DNA of 64,000 nucleotides, from NCBI GenBank assembly GCA_027257055.1, contig JAPVLO010000059.1, positions 3,534,001 to 3,598,000 of the forward strand, read 5' to 3'. The position numbers and the translations under genes were made by a program. Of this stretch, positions 34,856 to 45,797 are shown in pieces. This DNA is from Cephalopachus bancanus (lineage: Eukaryota; Chordata; Mammalia; Primates; Tarsiidae). Every line of letters starts with the position of its first letter. Positions within the stretch are counted from its first letter, which is position 1. The notes below the pieces were generated by a model. The model was not told the origin of the DNA, made no database searches, and saw only the letters and a program-made list of their open reading frames with translations.

Positions 34856-35004
34856 TTTTTGTTTTGTTTTGTTTTGAATAGGAGTCTAACTTTGTCACTC
34901 AGGCTAGAGTGCAGTGGCACACTTACATCCAGCCTTGACCTGCTGGGCTCAGACAATCCTTCTACCTCAGCCTTCCAAGTAACTGGAACCACAGGTGCAT
35001 GCCA
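34856..35004 (-). mobile_element. Alu right-arm monomer
   Basis: Only the right arm is present: from a (TTTTG)n tail through 'ctttgtcactcaggctagag' to 'aaccacaggtgcatgcca', where it stops at the arm boundary. Either 5'-truncated or a free right monomer. Confidence 0.85.
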
Positions 35005-36250
35005 GAAAACAAATCTGGGTAATGTAAGACAATTGAAGTTCTTTGGAAGCTTTCTAGGAGTGCCCAGAATTGAGAGGCAAACCTAAGAATCCGTGTAGGT
35101 CAAGGGAAAGAGATTCTAGAGGCCAGGAAGTGAGTGCTAGAGGACAGCATATTCCAAGTTGGAATGGCTGCTCCCACAGGACGGTTCTCTCCAGCCTTGT
35201 CTGTTCTCCTTAAGGAGCTCATTCTGATCCAGCAGTGTCCTGAGGGCACAGTGCCCTTGGTGAGGCTCAGATCCTGTGTCTTGACTCTACTAGACTTGAT
35301 GGAGGAAGGCCCTGGGCCCCCAGTTCCTGTAGTAGGAATATGCATGGCTTGGTGACCCTCTAAGTGCCTACGGTGGAGAGAGCGTACATTTCCAAAAAAG
35401 CAAGGAACCTCCTGGCAGGATGGGAATGAAAGCTGCGCCATCGAAATAGAGAAAACAGGAAAGAAGTAAAAGGAGACAACAGTGATGACGCATGATCACA
35501 CCCCTGTGTGTTCTCAGCATCAGGAATGAAGTAGAATGCATGCTAGTTTTCCACCTACCGCCTTTTTCTCCCTCCTTTTTGGTACTTAAATTTCTACCAT
35601 CAAGAAGTGAGTGCTAAGTGTTCTTTATAAGCCCACGGATTGATCAGCAGATCCTTACTGACTCATGGGTTTGTCTAGGGTGCTGTGCTGGCTACAGTAC
35701 AGGGACATAATGGCATGCTGGATGGGGAGGGTCTCCCGTGGTGAGGGTGCTGGGAGCGCTGTAACGCATCTTGGTAATGACACCCAGAACCACACGGAAG
35801 CTGCAGAAATGGCTCTGAACTCTGAGCTCGCTGCCATCACCACTCCCCTTTCCTAACTCTTTAGGGAATCGTTTGTTTGTTGTTTTCCCAGAAAGGGGAT
35901 CATGTCTCAACTCTGAGGTTCTTCTTGAACCCTGCAGAACTGTGTTTCTGCCTCTGAAGTGCTATTTTGTGGTAATTTTATGGGTTTTCTTCATGAATAA
36001 TTTACCTGGAGAGTCCTAATATCTTAAGACAGTGAATTTTGGTGTTTATCAAAGCTGCATCTAAACTAGAAGAGAGATATCAATTTCTGTTACAAAGCAA
36101 AACAAAGCAGAAGGATCATCTCCCCTGTGGGAAAGCTGCTTCATAAGCATTTTGGATTATTCTTATTTAAGTAAAGAACTCATGGATAGATAAACAAATC
36201 ATGATCCCTTTTTATTAAAAAATGGATTATTGTACTTCTTATATATGTTC
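35005..36250. other. Unique DNA, overlapping short frames
   Basis: Frames of 60-113 codons on both strands between 35100 and 35910 overlap one another and have no recognisable domain. No repeat found. Confidence 0.4.
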
Positions 36251-36265
36251 TCATTACTAACTCTT

Positions 36266-36559
36266 TATTTTTTATTTTATTTTATTTATTTATTTTTGAG
36301 TTGGAGTCTCACTCTGTCGCCCAGACTCTGCTCTGGGCCACCGCAGCCTCGACCTACTGGGCTCTGGCGATCCTTCCGCCTCAGCCTTCCAAGTAGCCAG
36401 AATTACAGGCATGTGCTACCACGCCCGGCTGATTTTTTGATTTATTGTAGAGATGAGGTCTTGCTGCCCAGGTGGGTCTCGAACCCGCGGGCTCAGGCAA
36501 TCCACTCACCTCAGCCTTCCAAAGGTGCGGGATTACAGGCTGAGCCACCGAGCCCGGCT
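36266..36559 (-). mobile_element. Alu SINE, youngest lineage-specific subtype, short deletion
   Basis: Target duplication tcatta(c)taactctt at 36251-36265 and 36560-36574 with one mismatch. Same subtype as 14.7 and 29.8 kb. The right arm has lost the ggagtgcagtggccgctcc block (gcccagactctgctctggg). The tail is a TTTTA run. T-arm-like stem at 36472-36488 with one mismatch. Confidence 0.96.
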
Positions 36560-36944
36560 TCATTACCAACTCTTGCTTTTTTTCTCATTACCTACTCTTG
36601 ATAGGTTATGAAGGGTCCTATATTCACAGCATTCTAGTTCTAAAAGACAAACCTGTACTTTAACCATCTTGTAAAAATACTTGCCAGATTTCCTAATAAA
36701 AATTCCCAGGGACATTGGCACTATAAGCTATTTTGGTGACTGTTTCTTTGTCTTAAGCTCTTCTAGTCTTTATTGCAAAAGACATATTGATGTTCTTGTT
36801 CCATTTTTATATAACTGTTTCTTGGAATCACATCTTGTAAAAGGGTTCTGAGCCTTTTAAGTCAAGTAGTTTATACTAGCCATTTTTCTCTGCCTTTTGT
36901 GGTTAATCTCTTGAGTGCCCAAAGGAAAGAACAGTAGAATAATA

Positions 36945-37100
36945 ATGGTAGTTACAATTTGCTAAGTGCTTCCTATTTGCAGTGTATCATGTTGACCATC
37001 ACCTATAAGGTACATACTGTTAATGTCCCCATTTTACAGGTGACGGAACTAAGGCCCAAGCTCTCATGACTAAAGGCAACAGACTCAGAGAGGTCTCTGC
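36945..37100 (-). mobile_element. MIR SINE
   Basis: 'tgctaagtgcttcctatttg', 'ccccattttacaggtgacgg' and 'actaaggcccaagc' match a reverse-complement MIR. Confidence 0.65.
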
Positions 37101-37387
37101 CTCAAAATCACTCAAGTATTTTCACAGTGATTAGATTGATATATGTACACTTTGTTACTTGAAGGGGAACTGGAAGGTGTTAACTGTAAGGAATGATTTA
37201 TGTTGTATTGTAGATATTAGAATATATTAAGCACCTCTTTGACCCAAGCATAGTTTCATAAAGAGTAAGACTCAGGGAACCATGTCAGACTTGGAAACTT
37301 CAACTTTATTCTCTTACTGTCGACCTGTTACATTCAGGGAAGAATTTGTTAGATCAGTGACATCACTTATTTTATTTAAAAATTTCA

Positions 37388-37674
37388 GCCAGACATAGTG
37401 GCTCAAGTCTGAGTCCCAGCACTTTTGGGGGGCCGAGGTGAGGGTATTGCCTGAGTCCACGTGTTTGAGAACAGCCTGGGCAACTTGGCGAGACTTAATC
37501 TCCACTAAAAAAAAAATAGCCAGGTGTGGTAGCGCATGCCCGTAGTTCCGGCTGCTTGGAAGGCTGAGGTGGAAGGATCACCTGAGCCCAGCAGGTTGAG
37601 GCTGGGGTGGCTGTGAGCATGCCACTGCACTCCAGCCTGGGTGACAGAGTAAGACTCTAACTCAAAAAAAAAAA
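37388..37674 (+). mobile_element. Alu SINE, intermediate type
   Basis: Dimer with head 'gccagacatagtggctcaag' and tail 'gactctaactcaaa'. B-box stem is degraded (gtgtttgagaacagc). Older than the lineage-specific copies. Confidence 0.92.
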
Positions 37675-38681
37675 TTCCTTAGCTACTTTTTACTTTAGTG
37701 GACTGTAATGGTACATAGCAATGAATTGGGGGGGGGAAAGATTGATTTGTGCTGCCTGCTTGAGGAGGTGTGGATTCACTTTAACACATTTTTTACCTTA
37801 GTGGGTTGAAAGAGTGGACAATGGTGGAACATTTTGATACTGTCCCTTAGTTTTAAAATCTGAGACTGTTTTATATTAGTTATGGGTCTGAGCAAAAGCA
37901 CGAAAGGTGGAATTTTTGTATATATCTCTGTTGCTTTGAAATACAATCAGAAATTCAGTCTATCTGGAATGGCAGCTTGTGTTCCAACTTCAGTGCTACT
38001 GTGACTTAGTAGCTTTTCTTAAGTAATTAGAAACCAGGGACTTGGGATGGCAGCTGGCATTGATGAAACCTAGAGACTCATGGGACAGGTGGGTGATCTC
38101 ACTGGGTAGAATTGGACTTGGCAGCAAGGTTTTGGTAACCTTTTTGACCTGGTGCTCTGCCCTCATCTAGTCCTTTCCTGTTTATAATAGAAACTTGGGA
38201 TTCAATGCTATTGACTTCTGAGCAGTCATTGAATTGCGATGCACACAGTGAGTTTGGTGTTTGGTTCTTAAGTTGAAAGGGGACAAGCGATCAGTGTTGA
38301 ATGCGTACCTGTTACAGCTTTGTTGACTTCATGAATTGTCCCCAGCGATCCAACACGAATGGTACAGATACCAGCCAATCATCTGGCTTACTCAAAGCCA
38401 TAGAAATCCTAAACCTCATTTTAGGCAAAGATTTCCAGTTCTATTCCTGCAAAAGCTGTCACACACAGCAAGGATTCCAGAGATAAAACATTGTGTTGCT
38501 TTGCCTGCTTGTGAACCATTCAGGATAGCACCACCTATTTCCAGGCATCGGAGAGAGAGTGGATAATTGGGTATGAATTACAGACATTTTTGGGAAAGAA
38601 TTTGTTTATTGTTTTCTTGTATACATGAAGATGTAATCGAGGAGAGGCCCTGGGGGTTAATTTGTTTAATTAAAAGAGAAA
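37675..38681. other. Unique DNA
   Basis: About 1 kb; no repeat or gene recognised. Confidence 0.4.
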
Positions 38682-38960
38682 TCTGGGCTTGGTGCCTCAG
38701 CCTGTAATACCAGCACTTTGGGAATGCCCGAGCCCACAGGTTCGAGACCAGCCGGGGCAAGTTGGTGAGACCTCGTCCTCTACGTAAATCAAAAATTAGC
38801 CAGGTGTGGTAGTGGGTGTCTGTAGTTCTGGCTATTTGGAAGGCTAAGGCGGAAGGATCACTGGAGCCCAGCAGGTCGACACTGAGGTGGCCGTGAGTGT
38901 GCCACTGCACTCCAGCCTGGGCAATGGAGTGAGACTCCAACTCAAAAGAAAAAAAAAAGA
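38682..38960 (+). mobile_element. Alu SINE, lineage-type with left-arm deletion
   Basis: The left arm has lost about 20 bases ('gcactttgggaatgcccgag' joins directly). The shortened head (cctcagcctgtaat) and tail (actccaactc) are present. Confidence 0.92.
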
Positions 38961-39545
38961 AAACTACAACTGTTCTCAAGTGTTTATCAAGTACCTGCAA
39001 CCTTGGGCCTCTGTCTGTGAGTTGTGAGAATGACTGTGCTGTGGAGGTCTTTTCCTGCCAGTGTCTGGGGAGTGGCCGACTCAGAGAATGTGCCCCTTCT
39101 TTTTGTCCTTCCTGGTGACTGTCGGCACTTTTGGGTCTCCCTACTGCCAGTCACCCTCCATGATGCAGCCTGCAGTAATGTCTTTCGTGGCCGGCTTGGC
39201 AGTGGCAAAGGGGAAGGTGTGATAAGCCTTCCTGGTGGCACACCTTTCCCCATTGCACTTCCTTACCCCCCATCTTTTTCCATTTTCAGTCCCTCATCCT
39301 GTTTCCTCCTCGTAGCAACTGGGTTCAAATTTGAAGTCTTGTCTCCGAGTTGAGCCCATGTGTGTTTGGGGGTTGGAAAAGTAGGGCTAACGGTTGGATT
39401 TAGCTTCTTTAGTCACTTCTGTGTTTCTCTACTGAATGGCACAAAAGTGTCATGGGTCAGGAGGAGTGGCAGGTCCTCCCTTGTCTCCTGTTTTTGTTAG
39501 TATTCATTCAGAAACACACAAAGTTCTGAGGTTGCATCTCTATTT
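38961..39545. other. Unique, somewhat GC-richer DNA
   Basis: Frames of 88-109 codons on opposite strands at 38987-39353 overlap; no domain recognised. Confidence 0.4.
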
Positions 39546-39771
39546 CAGTGTTTCTTAACTGGGTGTGATTTTGCTACCCAAGGGACATTCGGCAATGCCT
39601 GGAAACATTTGGTGTTGTCATCTCTCAGGGAGGGATTTGCTAATGGCCTCTAGAGAACAGAGTCTGGCATTGCTGCCTAACATCCTACAGTGCGCATAAG
39701 TGCACCCCGCAGGAAAGTATTGTCCTGCCCCAACTGTCAGTAGTGGCGAGGTGGAGAAACTTGACTCTACT
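39546..39771 (+). mobile_element. MER20 hAT DNA transposon
   Basis: Starts 'cagtgtttcttaactgggtg', then 'gggacattcggcaatgcctg', 'taacatcctacagtgcgcat' and ends 'gcgaggtggagaaactt'. This is the opposite orientation to the copy at 25.9 kb. Confidence 0.85.
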
Positions 39772-40189
39772 GAAACATCTTCCAGGCCAACATTGGAGCC
39801 TGTCTTGCCTGGAACATGCACCATCTGCTGATTTAGGTGTCTGAAGTACATACAACTGGTTTCCGAAGCCAGTTAATCTTTTTCCTTTTAATTCTTCTTG
39901 CAAACTCTCTAGACATGGCCAATCTAATCGCTGTCCAAAAGGGCTGCAGATTCCAAATTAGGGCAGTCAAGAATTGCAGGTTTTATTACTTGGGAGTCGT
40001 GCCAATGATCAGTCATTTAGAGAAAAATACTTGAAAATTCCACAATGTAGTTAACCAGCAGTATATGGATTTGTGAGTAAGAGTAGGAATTTTGCAGTTA
40101 CAGGGTGATCTAAATATTAGTGCCTGTAATCAGTTTTAGGCTACTTACTACTTTGGTGCCACACCGTGCTGTACTATTTTTCTAATTTC

Positions 40190-40440
40190 CCCTGCGCCAA
40201 GCCATTTATCTTTTGGGTCTCACCTTGGCTATGGTTTCTTCTAGGTAGCCTTTCTTGATGCCTCAGACTCAGAGTCAGATACCCCTCTCATGTCCCTGTC
40301 CCTCTGGTAACATAAATTTTAACTCCTTGGATCACAGTGGCTTGTTGTTGACTTTGAGGGCCAACACCTCCCACATGTCTAATGCCCTTCCACTGGACAC
40401 ATAGTGGGGCCTCCATAGATGCTTGTGGAATGAATACATC
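40190..40440 (+). mobile_element. L2 LINE 3' fragment
   Basis: Reads through a diverged L2 3' end with 'gtagcctttcttgatgcctc' and ends 'tagatgcttgtggaatgaat', the L2 terminal pattern. Confidence 0.6.
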
Positions 40441-40734
40441 TAGCAAAACTGGAAGACAGCGCTATTGCTTAATTACAAAAGGCATTATGGTGCGAAAAAG
40501 AAACTCAAAGTCAGAAACATGTTTTGGTGTTGGTTCTCTGATTCTCATTGGTCAAATAAATGGATCATCAAATGTACTGCATGAAATGAATCTAATGGTG
40601 AGCCCCTATGCTTCTCATAAACATTCTCATGTAGTCAGTGCTATCAATTTGAAAGTTGATCTGCATTATTCAGAAAAAAGGATTTCGGCATATCTGGAAT
40701 CAATAGTCACTAGGGTATTGCTTTTAAAAAGTGA
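40441..40734. other. Unique DNA inside a 139-codon open frame
   Basis: The plus frame 40382-40801 begins in one L2 fragment and ends in another. Only the middle is non-repetitive. There is no domain, and I treat it as chance. Confidence 0.4.
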
Positions 40735-41510
40735 ATTCAGACCTTGCCACTCACCTAACAGCCTCCCTCTTCTCAAGTGCCAGTTCTTCTGGGAGCACTG
40801 AGCATCTTGGACATCATGTCTCTATCACTTGTCTGACCTCTTCCTGTTCTCCACCCCTTGCTCTCTGCTCCAGCTACCCTGGCCTTCTCGCTGTTGCGCA
40901 CACTTCCCAGATATCTTCCTACCTCAGTGTTTTATAATTGCTTTTCCCATTGCATGGTATGTTCTTTTCCCAGAGACCCGCATGGCTTGCTTTTGACTAC
41001 CTGTGGGTCTTTGCTTAATTGTCACATTTTTTTAAGGCCTTCTCTGCTCACTCTATCTCACATTATAGTCCATTCCCGACTTGTTCTGTCTCATCTCTGT
41101 TTTTTTCTCCTGAGCAAGATTTGACATTCTGTATATTTTACTTTATCTTTATTATTTTCTTCTCCCCTAACCTCCTTAGAATGTGAGCACCATGATGACA
41201 GAGGATTTTTTGGATTTTTATTGAATTATAACATGCACATGGGAAAATGTACTCATTATAGTGAACGGCTTGATGAATGATTAGTAATATTAACATACCC
41301 ATGTAGTCAACTCCCAGATGAAGAAACAGAACATCACTAACACCCACCCCAGAAGATCACCTCATACCACCCCCTCTTTGTACTTCAAGGGTTTCTACTA
41401 TCCTGACTTCTGGCATTATACATGAGGTTCAGATGACAAGAACTTCTGTTCGTTTATTTCACTGCTGTGTCTCAGCACATGGTAGGTACAAAGCACATGT
41501 TGATTGAATG
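40735..41510 (+). mobile_element. L2 LINE 3' end, split by an L1 fragment
   Basis: Runs through the L2 3' region ('ctcttcctgttctccacccc', 'cttagaatgtgagcaccatg', 'gacagaggatttt'), then is interrupted at about 41207-41440, and resumes with 'tttatttcactgctgtgtct' and the terminal 'ttgattgaatgaat'. The split shows the L1 piece is younger. Confidence 0.75.
41207..41440 (-). mobile_element. L1M 3' UTR fragment nested in L2
   Basis: 'ttttattgaattataacatg', 'gggaaaatgtactcattata', 'aacatacccatgtagtcaac' and 'ccccagaagatcacctca' in pieces match the reverse complement of an old L1 3' UTR. Confidence 0.65.
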
Positions 41511-42384
41511 AATTACACTAATATTGGGAGAAAAACCTGTACATGTGATATAGTTAGATTTCTAAAGCTGATCTCTACTTATGGATTAATCCCAGTCATT
41601 GGAAAATGCACTTAGAGGCTTTAGAAGTATTATCCAGTTGCAAGACACTGGTCATTACAACTTAGACAATTAGATTTGTCACTTGTTTCTGCTGTGTTGG
41701 CCTTGATTATTTAAGTATTTTACCTGTGATGTCTTTAAGTCCAGTCTTTTTGCTTGTAATTTTAATTTATTGTCTATTGTATTTGCTAGCACTTAATCAG
41801 ACATTTCTCTGGTGATTGTCTTACAGGATTATTTAACTTCCTCTTGCCTTTCAACTACATTGTAAATTTAACCAAGCATAATAAATCTTTACCACATTTT
41901 ACCCTTCAGTCTTGATTCTTCCCTAGTTGGAATTATTGTGCATTTCTATTCTTGTTCACTGATCACTCTCTGGTACTATTTGAGAACTGAGTACTATTCT
42001 AGAATGGTGCCTACCTTACAATGGCAACCTGAACTGTTTCAGTGCTTAAAGTAATAGAATGTAATTGGATTTTATTGTGTTGCTAACCATTTGAGATTCG
42101 CTGATGAGTTCAGGGATGCAGTTGCTTCCTAGAATTTTGAGTTAAAGGTGTTTCCAGCTGTAGAGATGTCTACAAACTCAAAGATGTGCCATTCACTCTA
42201 GAGTAGAGTCACTGTGATGAGTACCATTATTTGTGATGAGTACCATTATTGGGCCTTTCTCCTGGAAGATGGCAGAAAAATGTCCAGAGGAAGGGGTACC
42301 TTTTTAATTCACCCAAAGTCACCATATCAGATGACTGGGTGGCTCGACTATAAGAGAATATTATGTTATCAATAAAAATCAAGG
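41511..42384. other. Unique DNA with an 18-bp tandem duplication
   Basis: gtgatgagtaccattatt occurs twice in tandem at about 42215-42250. Nothing else is recognised. Confidence 0.5.
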
Positions 42385-42663
42385 GTCAGGCATGGTGACT
42401 AAACCCTTTGGGAGGCTGAGGTGAGCGGATTGCCTGAGCCCACGGGTTTGGGAACAGCCGGGGCAACTTGGTGAGACTTCATCTCTACAATAAATTGGAA
42501 AATTAGCTGGGTGTGGTAGTTCCAGCTACTTGGAAGGCTGAGGTGGAAGGATGACCTGAGCCCAGCAGGTCGACACTGGGGTGACTGTGAGCGTGCCACT
42601 GCACTCCAGCTTGGGTGACGGAGTGAGACTCCAACTCAAAAAATAAAATAAAATAAAATAAAG
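42385..42663 (+). mobile_element. Alu SINE, intermediate type
   Basis: Dimer with small deletions (head 'gtcaggcatggtgactaaac'; right arm lacks the gcacgcgcctgta block). The tail is a (TAAAA)n run to about 42663. Confidence 0.9.
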
Positions 42664-43138
42664 AAGAGGAACTTTATGTTTTAGGACCAATTTTGTTTCC
42701 TATATTTCATATTTATCACTATTCCCTTCATGTTTCCCTAAGTAGAACTGTCTTCTCTTCAAACTCACAGAGACTACAACCTGACTAGAGCTGCCATATG
42801 AGCAAGACCATGTGTCACTTAGGGTGTTCCAAGGTAACAGTAAGGGAAGACCCAACTCAGAGCAATGAGAAAACAAGAAATAAGTTAGTGTACATACTAG
42901 AGATTCAGAGGTAGAGTATTTCCAGGTAATCAGTGGCCAACCAACTTCATTGGGAATCACATTTGCTTTTGTCTTTGTGCTCTGTCTTCTATATATCAAA
43001 TTTGTCCTCAGGATTGTTCTCCTCAAGGTGGCAAGATGCAACAACATGAAGTGTCATATTCAAACTAGCAGCAAAGGGAACAGACAGATTTGGAGTACCC
43101 AACAGGTCCTGTGAGTTTAGGCTGCATCCTTTGAAGCT
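42664..43138. other. Unique DNA
   Basis: About 0.5 kb; nothing recognised. The 115-codon minus frame at 42700-43047 has no domain. Confidence 0.4.
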
Positions 43139-43344
43139 TGTCTCACTCCATTTTTTGTTCCTATAACAGAATACCACAGACTAAGGAATTTATAATTAAC
43201 GGAAATGTGCTGTATTGGCTCAAGGCTCTGGAGTCTGGGAAGTTCAAGATGGAGGGGCTGTCATTTTGGGAGGGCGTTCTTGCTGTGTCATCTCATGGTG
43301 AAAGGTAGAAGGGCAAAGGGAGGGCGAGACACACACATGCGCAT

Positions 43345-43390
<46 letters not shown>

Positions 43391-43580
43391 CCAAATTGGT
43401 CTTTTTTCCAAGGAACTCACTCCCACGATAATGAACCTACCTTCTTCATATCAGTATTAATTCGCTCATGAGGGTGGCACCCCTATGGCTTAAACACATT
43501 TCATGAGTTTTCACCTCCTGGTGCCAGTGTACTAAAGTTTGTGACATAAGAACTTTGGGGGACACATTCAAGCCATAGCA
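43139..43580 (-). mobile_element. MaLR (MLT1/MST-type) solo LTR
   Basis: On the minus strand it begins TGCTATGGCTTGAATGTGT and ends near a TG complement at 43139, with the family's usual internal order. Flanks aagct (43134-43138) and gagct (43581-43585) look like a 5-bp target duplication with one mismatch. A CA repeat of about 40 bases (about 43346-43389) has grown inside it. No internal sequence is attached. Confidence 0.75.
43329..43389. repeat. CA dinucleotide microsatellite
   Basis: A short CA run, an 'atgcgcatgt' interruption, then a long pure CA run. Confidence 0.98.
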
Positions 43581-43911
43581 GAGCTCACACCTGAGTGGTA
43601 GAAGGAGATTTTGGGGACTGAATGGATTCTGATCTAGAGGAGGAATCAGGTCAGGTTAGAGTGGGGAAACAGATACAGGATGGGCATCTAGCTCACTTGC
43701 TAGAATTAGAACTGGGCTTTTGGAGCTCTGCTTATACATAAGTCTCATCTGTAGGGTTTGCATTCTAAACAACTGGATGAAATATGAAAGTCAATATCAA
43801 ATTTATTGCTCCTTTTTCCTTTAACTTCACTACAACTTAAAAGTGAAATTGTTATTTTGGCTAGGGAATTAGCTGTGTATTTTATGTTATATCTGTTTAT
43901 TTTGGTTACAA

Positions 43912-44197
43912 TTTTTTTTTTTTTTTTTTTTTGAGTCGGAGTCTCACTCTGTCACCCAGACTGGAGTGCAGTGGCCACTCCCGGCCACCGCAGCCTCGAC
44001 CTGCTGGGCTCCAGCAATCCTTCCGCTCAGCCTTCTCAGTAGCTGGAGCTACAGGCGCACGCTACCACGCCCGGCTAGTTTTTTTGATTTATTGTAAAGA
44101 TGTTGCCAGGTGGGTCTCGAACCCGTGGGCTCAGGCAATTCACTCACCTCAGCCTCCCAAAGTGCTGGGATTACAGGCTGAACCACCGAGCCCGGCC
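43912..44197 (-). mobile_element. Alu SINE, lineage-specific, young
   Basis: Long pure poly-T and a perfect target duplication (ttggttacaattttt) before (about 43902) and after (44198). Part of the linker and right side of the left arm is shortened (gtaaagatgttgccaggtgg). B-box region has a four-pair stem. Confidence 0.97.
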
Positions 44198-44210
44198 TTG
44201 GTTACAATTT

Positions 44211-44989
44211 TAAATAGATTGCTTTATAAATTTTCCTTAAGACTTAGTATACTGTCTGGCACAGAGATGCTTAATGCATAGTTGTTTAATTATGGAAATA
44301 TATTTTCTGTTCTTAAGAACTATATAAATGTGCCTACCTATATTTTGGAATTATGAAGGCAATGTTTTAATTTGAATGATTTAAGGGAGAGAAATGGAAT
44401 GGAAAGGCAGATATGGATGATTAATTTAGAAGAGTTGCTTTTGTTACCCATTCCTGTGTTAGAACTAACTATTCAGTGTTCAGCCTAAGTCAAATATTTG
44501 GGACTGTGCTTGTTTCCTCTCTCTTTTCTTTTCAGGAAATGTCTGTTGTAGAAGTTATATAATCCATTCGTTAATTGGTACATTGTTCAAAGACCTGGTA
44601 ATGTGTGGTAACACACTTTTGTTTTATTTCCCAGTGTTTTATCAGATGATCAACAGGAAATTACAGATTTAAAGTCATGGTGGCTTTTCTGCTCTTTTTT
44701 TTCCCCCCTGTCACAACATCATTAATTTTCATGATCTGATTATCTTTAGAGATGTCTTTCTAAGAAGTTGCTAAGTTTCATCTGCTGTCATTCTCCTTCC
44801 TCCCTTTCTCTTGGTATTACTATTGCTAAGTAGGATATGTCCACAAACTTTTCATAGAATAAGAAAAGGGAAAACCCTTATGGTCTCATTGTATTCAACT
44901 GTACATTTCTCCTGGTATCATGTTCTTGTTTCTATCAAAATGGGATGAAAAGCAAAAATGCTGGCAGTCGTGAGACTTTCTTTAGAAGC
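44211..44989. other. Unique AT-rich DNA
   Basis: Nothing recognised in about 0.8 kb. Confidence 0.4.
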
Positions 44990-45176
44990 TATATATATTC
45001 AAAATAATCTATAATTATATATATTTATATATTTGAAATAATCTAGTTATATATATTTGAAATAATCTATATATTTGAATTAATCTACAATTATTTTTAT
45101 ATATTATTTCAGAGTTAAATATATTATTTCATGTGTGTGTGTATATATCTATCTATAAAAAATATATATATATATA
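44990..45176. repeat. AT-rich imperfect tandem repeat
   Basis: About four diverged copies of a unit like 'tatatatttgaaataatcta', then TG, TATC and TA runs. The Alu at 45177 inserted in the TATC part. Confidence 0.8.
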
Positions 45177-45458
45177 TTTTTTTTAAGTGGGAGTTTGCTG
45201 CCCAGACTGGAGTGCAGTGGCATGCTTATGGCCACCGCAGCCTTGACCTGCTGGGCTTAGGTGATCCTTCCGCCTCAACCTTCCAAGTAGCTGGATCTAC
45301 AAGTACACGCCACCATTCCCAGCTATTTTTTTTTTAAATGTAGAGATAAGGTCTTGCCAAAATGCCCAGGCTGGTCTCGAACCCATGGGCTCAGGCAATT
45401 CTCTCACCTCAGCCTCCCAAAGTGCTGGGATTATAGGCATGAGCCACTGCACCTGGCA
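45177..45458 (-). mobile_element. Alu SINE, intermediate type
   Basis: Reverse dimer lacking part of the right-arm end (gtgggagtttgctgcccaga). Flanked on both sides by TATC repeats, which probably include its target duplication (tatctatctat). Confidence 0.92.
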
Positions 45459-45460
45459 TG

Positions 45461-45484
45461 TATCTATCTATCTATCTATCTATC
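45461..45484. repeat. TATC tetranucleotide microsatellite
   Basis: Six tandem tatc units directly after the Alu. Confidence 0.97.
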
Positions 45485-45577
45485 ATCTGTATATGTATAT
45501 ATTTATTTAAATAATATATATAAATATATATTTAACAGAAATGTTAAATGGCCTATACATATAAATATATATATGTA

Positions 45578-45713
45578 TATATTTAGCAGAAATGTACTGT
45601 ATTGGCTCAAGGCTCTGGAGACTGGGAAGTTCAAGATTAGGGGCTGTCACCTTGGGTGGGTGTTCTTGATATGTCATCTCATGGTAGAAGGTGGAAGGGC
45701 AAAGAGAGGGTGA

Positions 45714-45766
<53 letters not shown>

Positions 45767-45797
45767 ACACACACGGTCCAGTTGGTCTTCTTAAACA
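45578..45797 (-). mobile_element. Partial MaLR LTR, relative of the 43.2-kb copy
   Basis: Homologous to 43193-43413 with roughly one difference in eight bases by eye. It includes the same unusual 'ctgtattggctcaaggctct' segment and a CA tract at the same internal position (45714-45774). Both LTR ends are missing; AT-rich repeats lie on one side and an L1 on the other. Confidence 0.75.
45714..45774. repeat. CA dinucleotide microsatellite
   Basis: About 60 bases of CA with one GAGA interruption near the end. Confidence 0.98.

Noticed and set aside
40382..40801. 139-codon plus-strand frame
   Set aside because: Begins and ends in L2 fragments; no domain in the unique middle.
43346..45774. Regular spaced repeats that could suggest an array
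   Set aside because: They are CA and TATC microsatellites, not spaced direct repeats; CRISPR arrays do not occur in this kind of genome.
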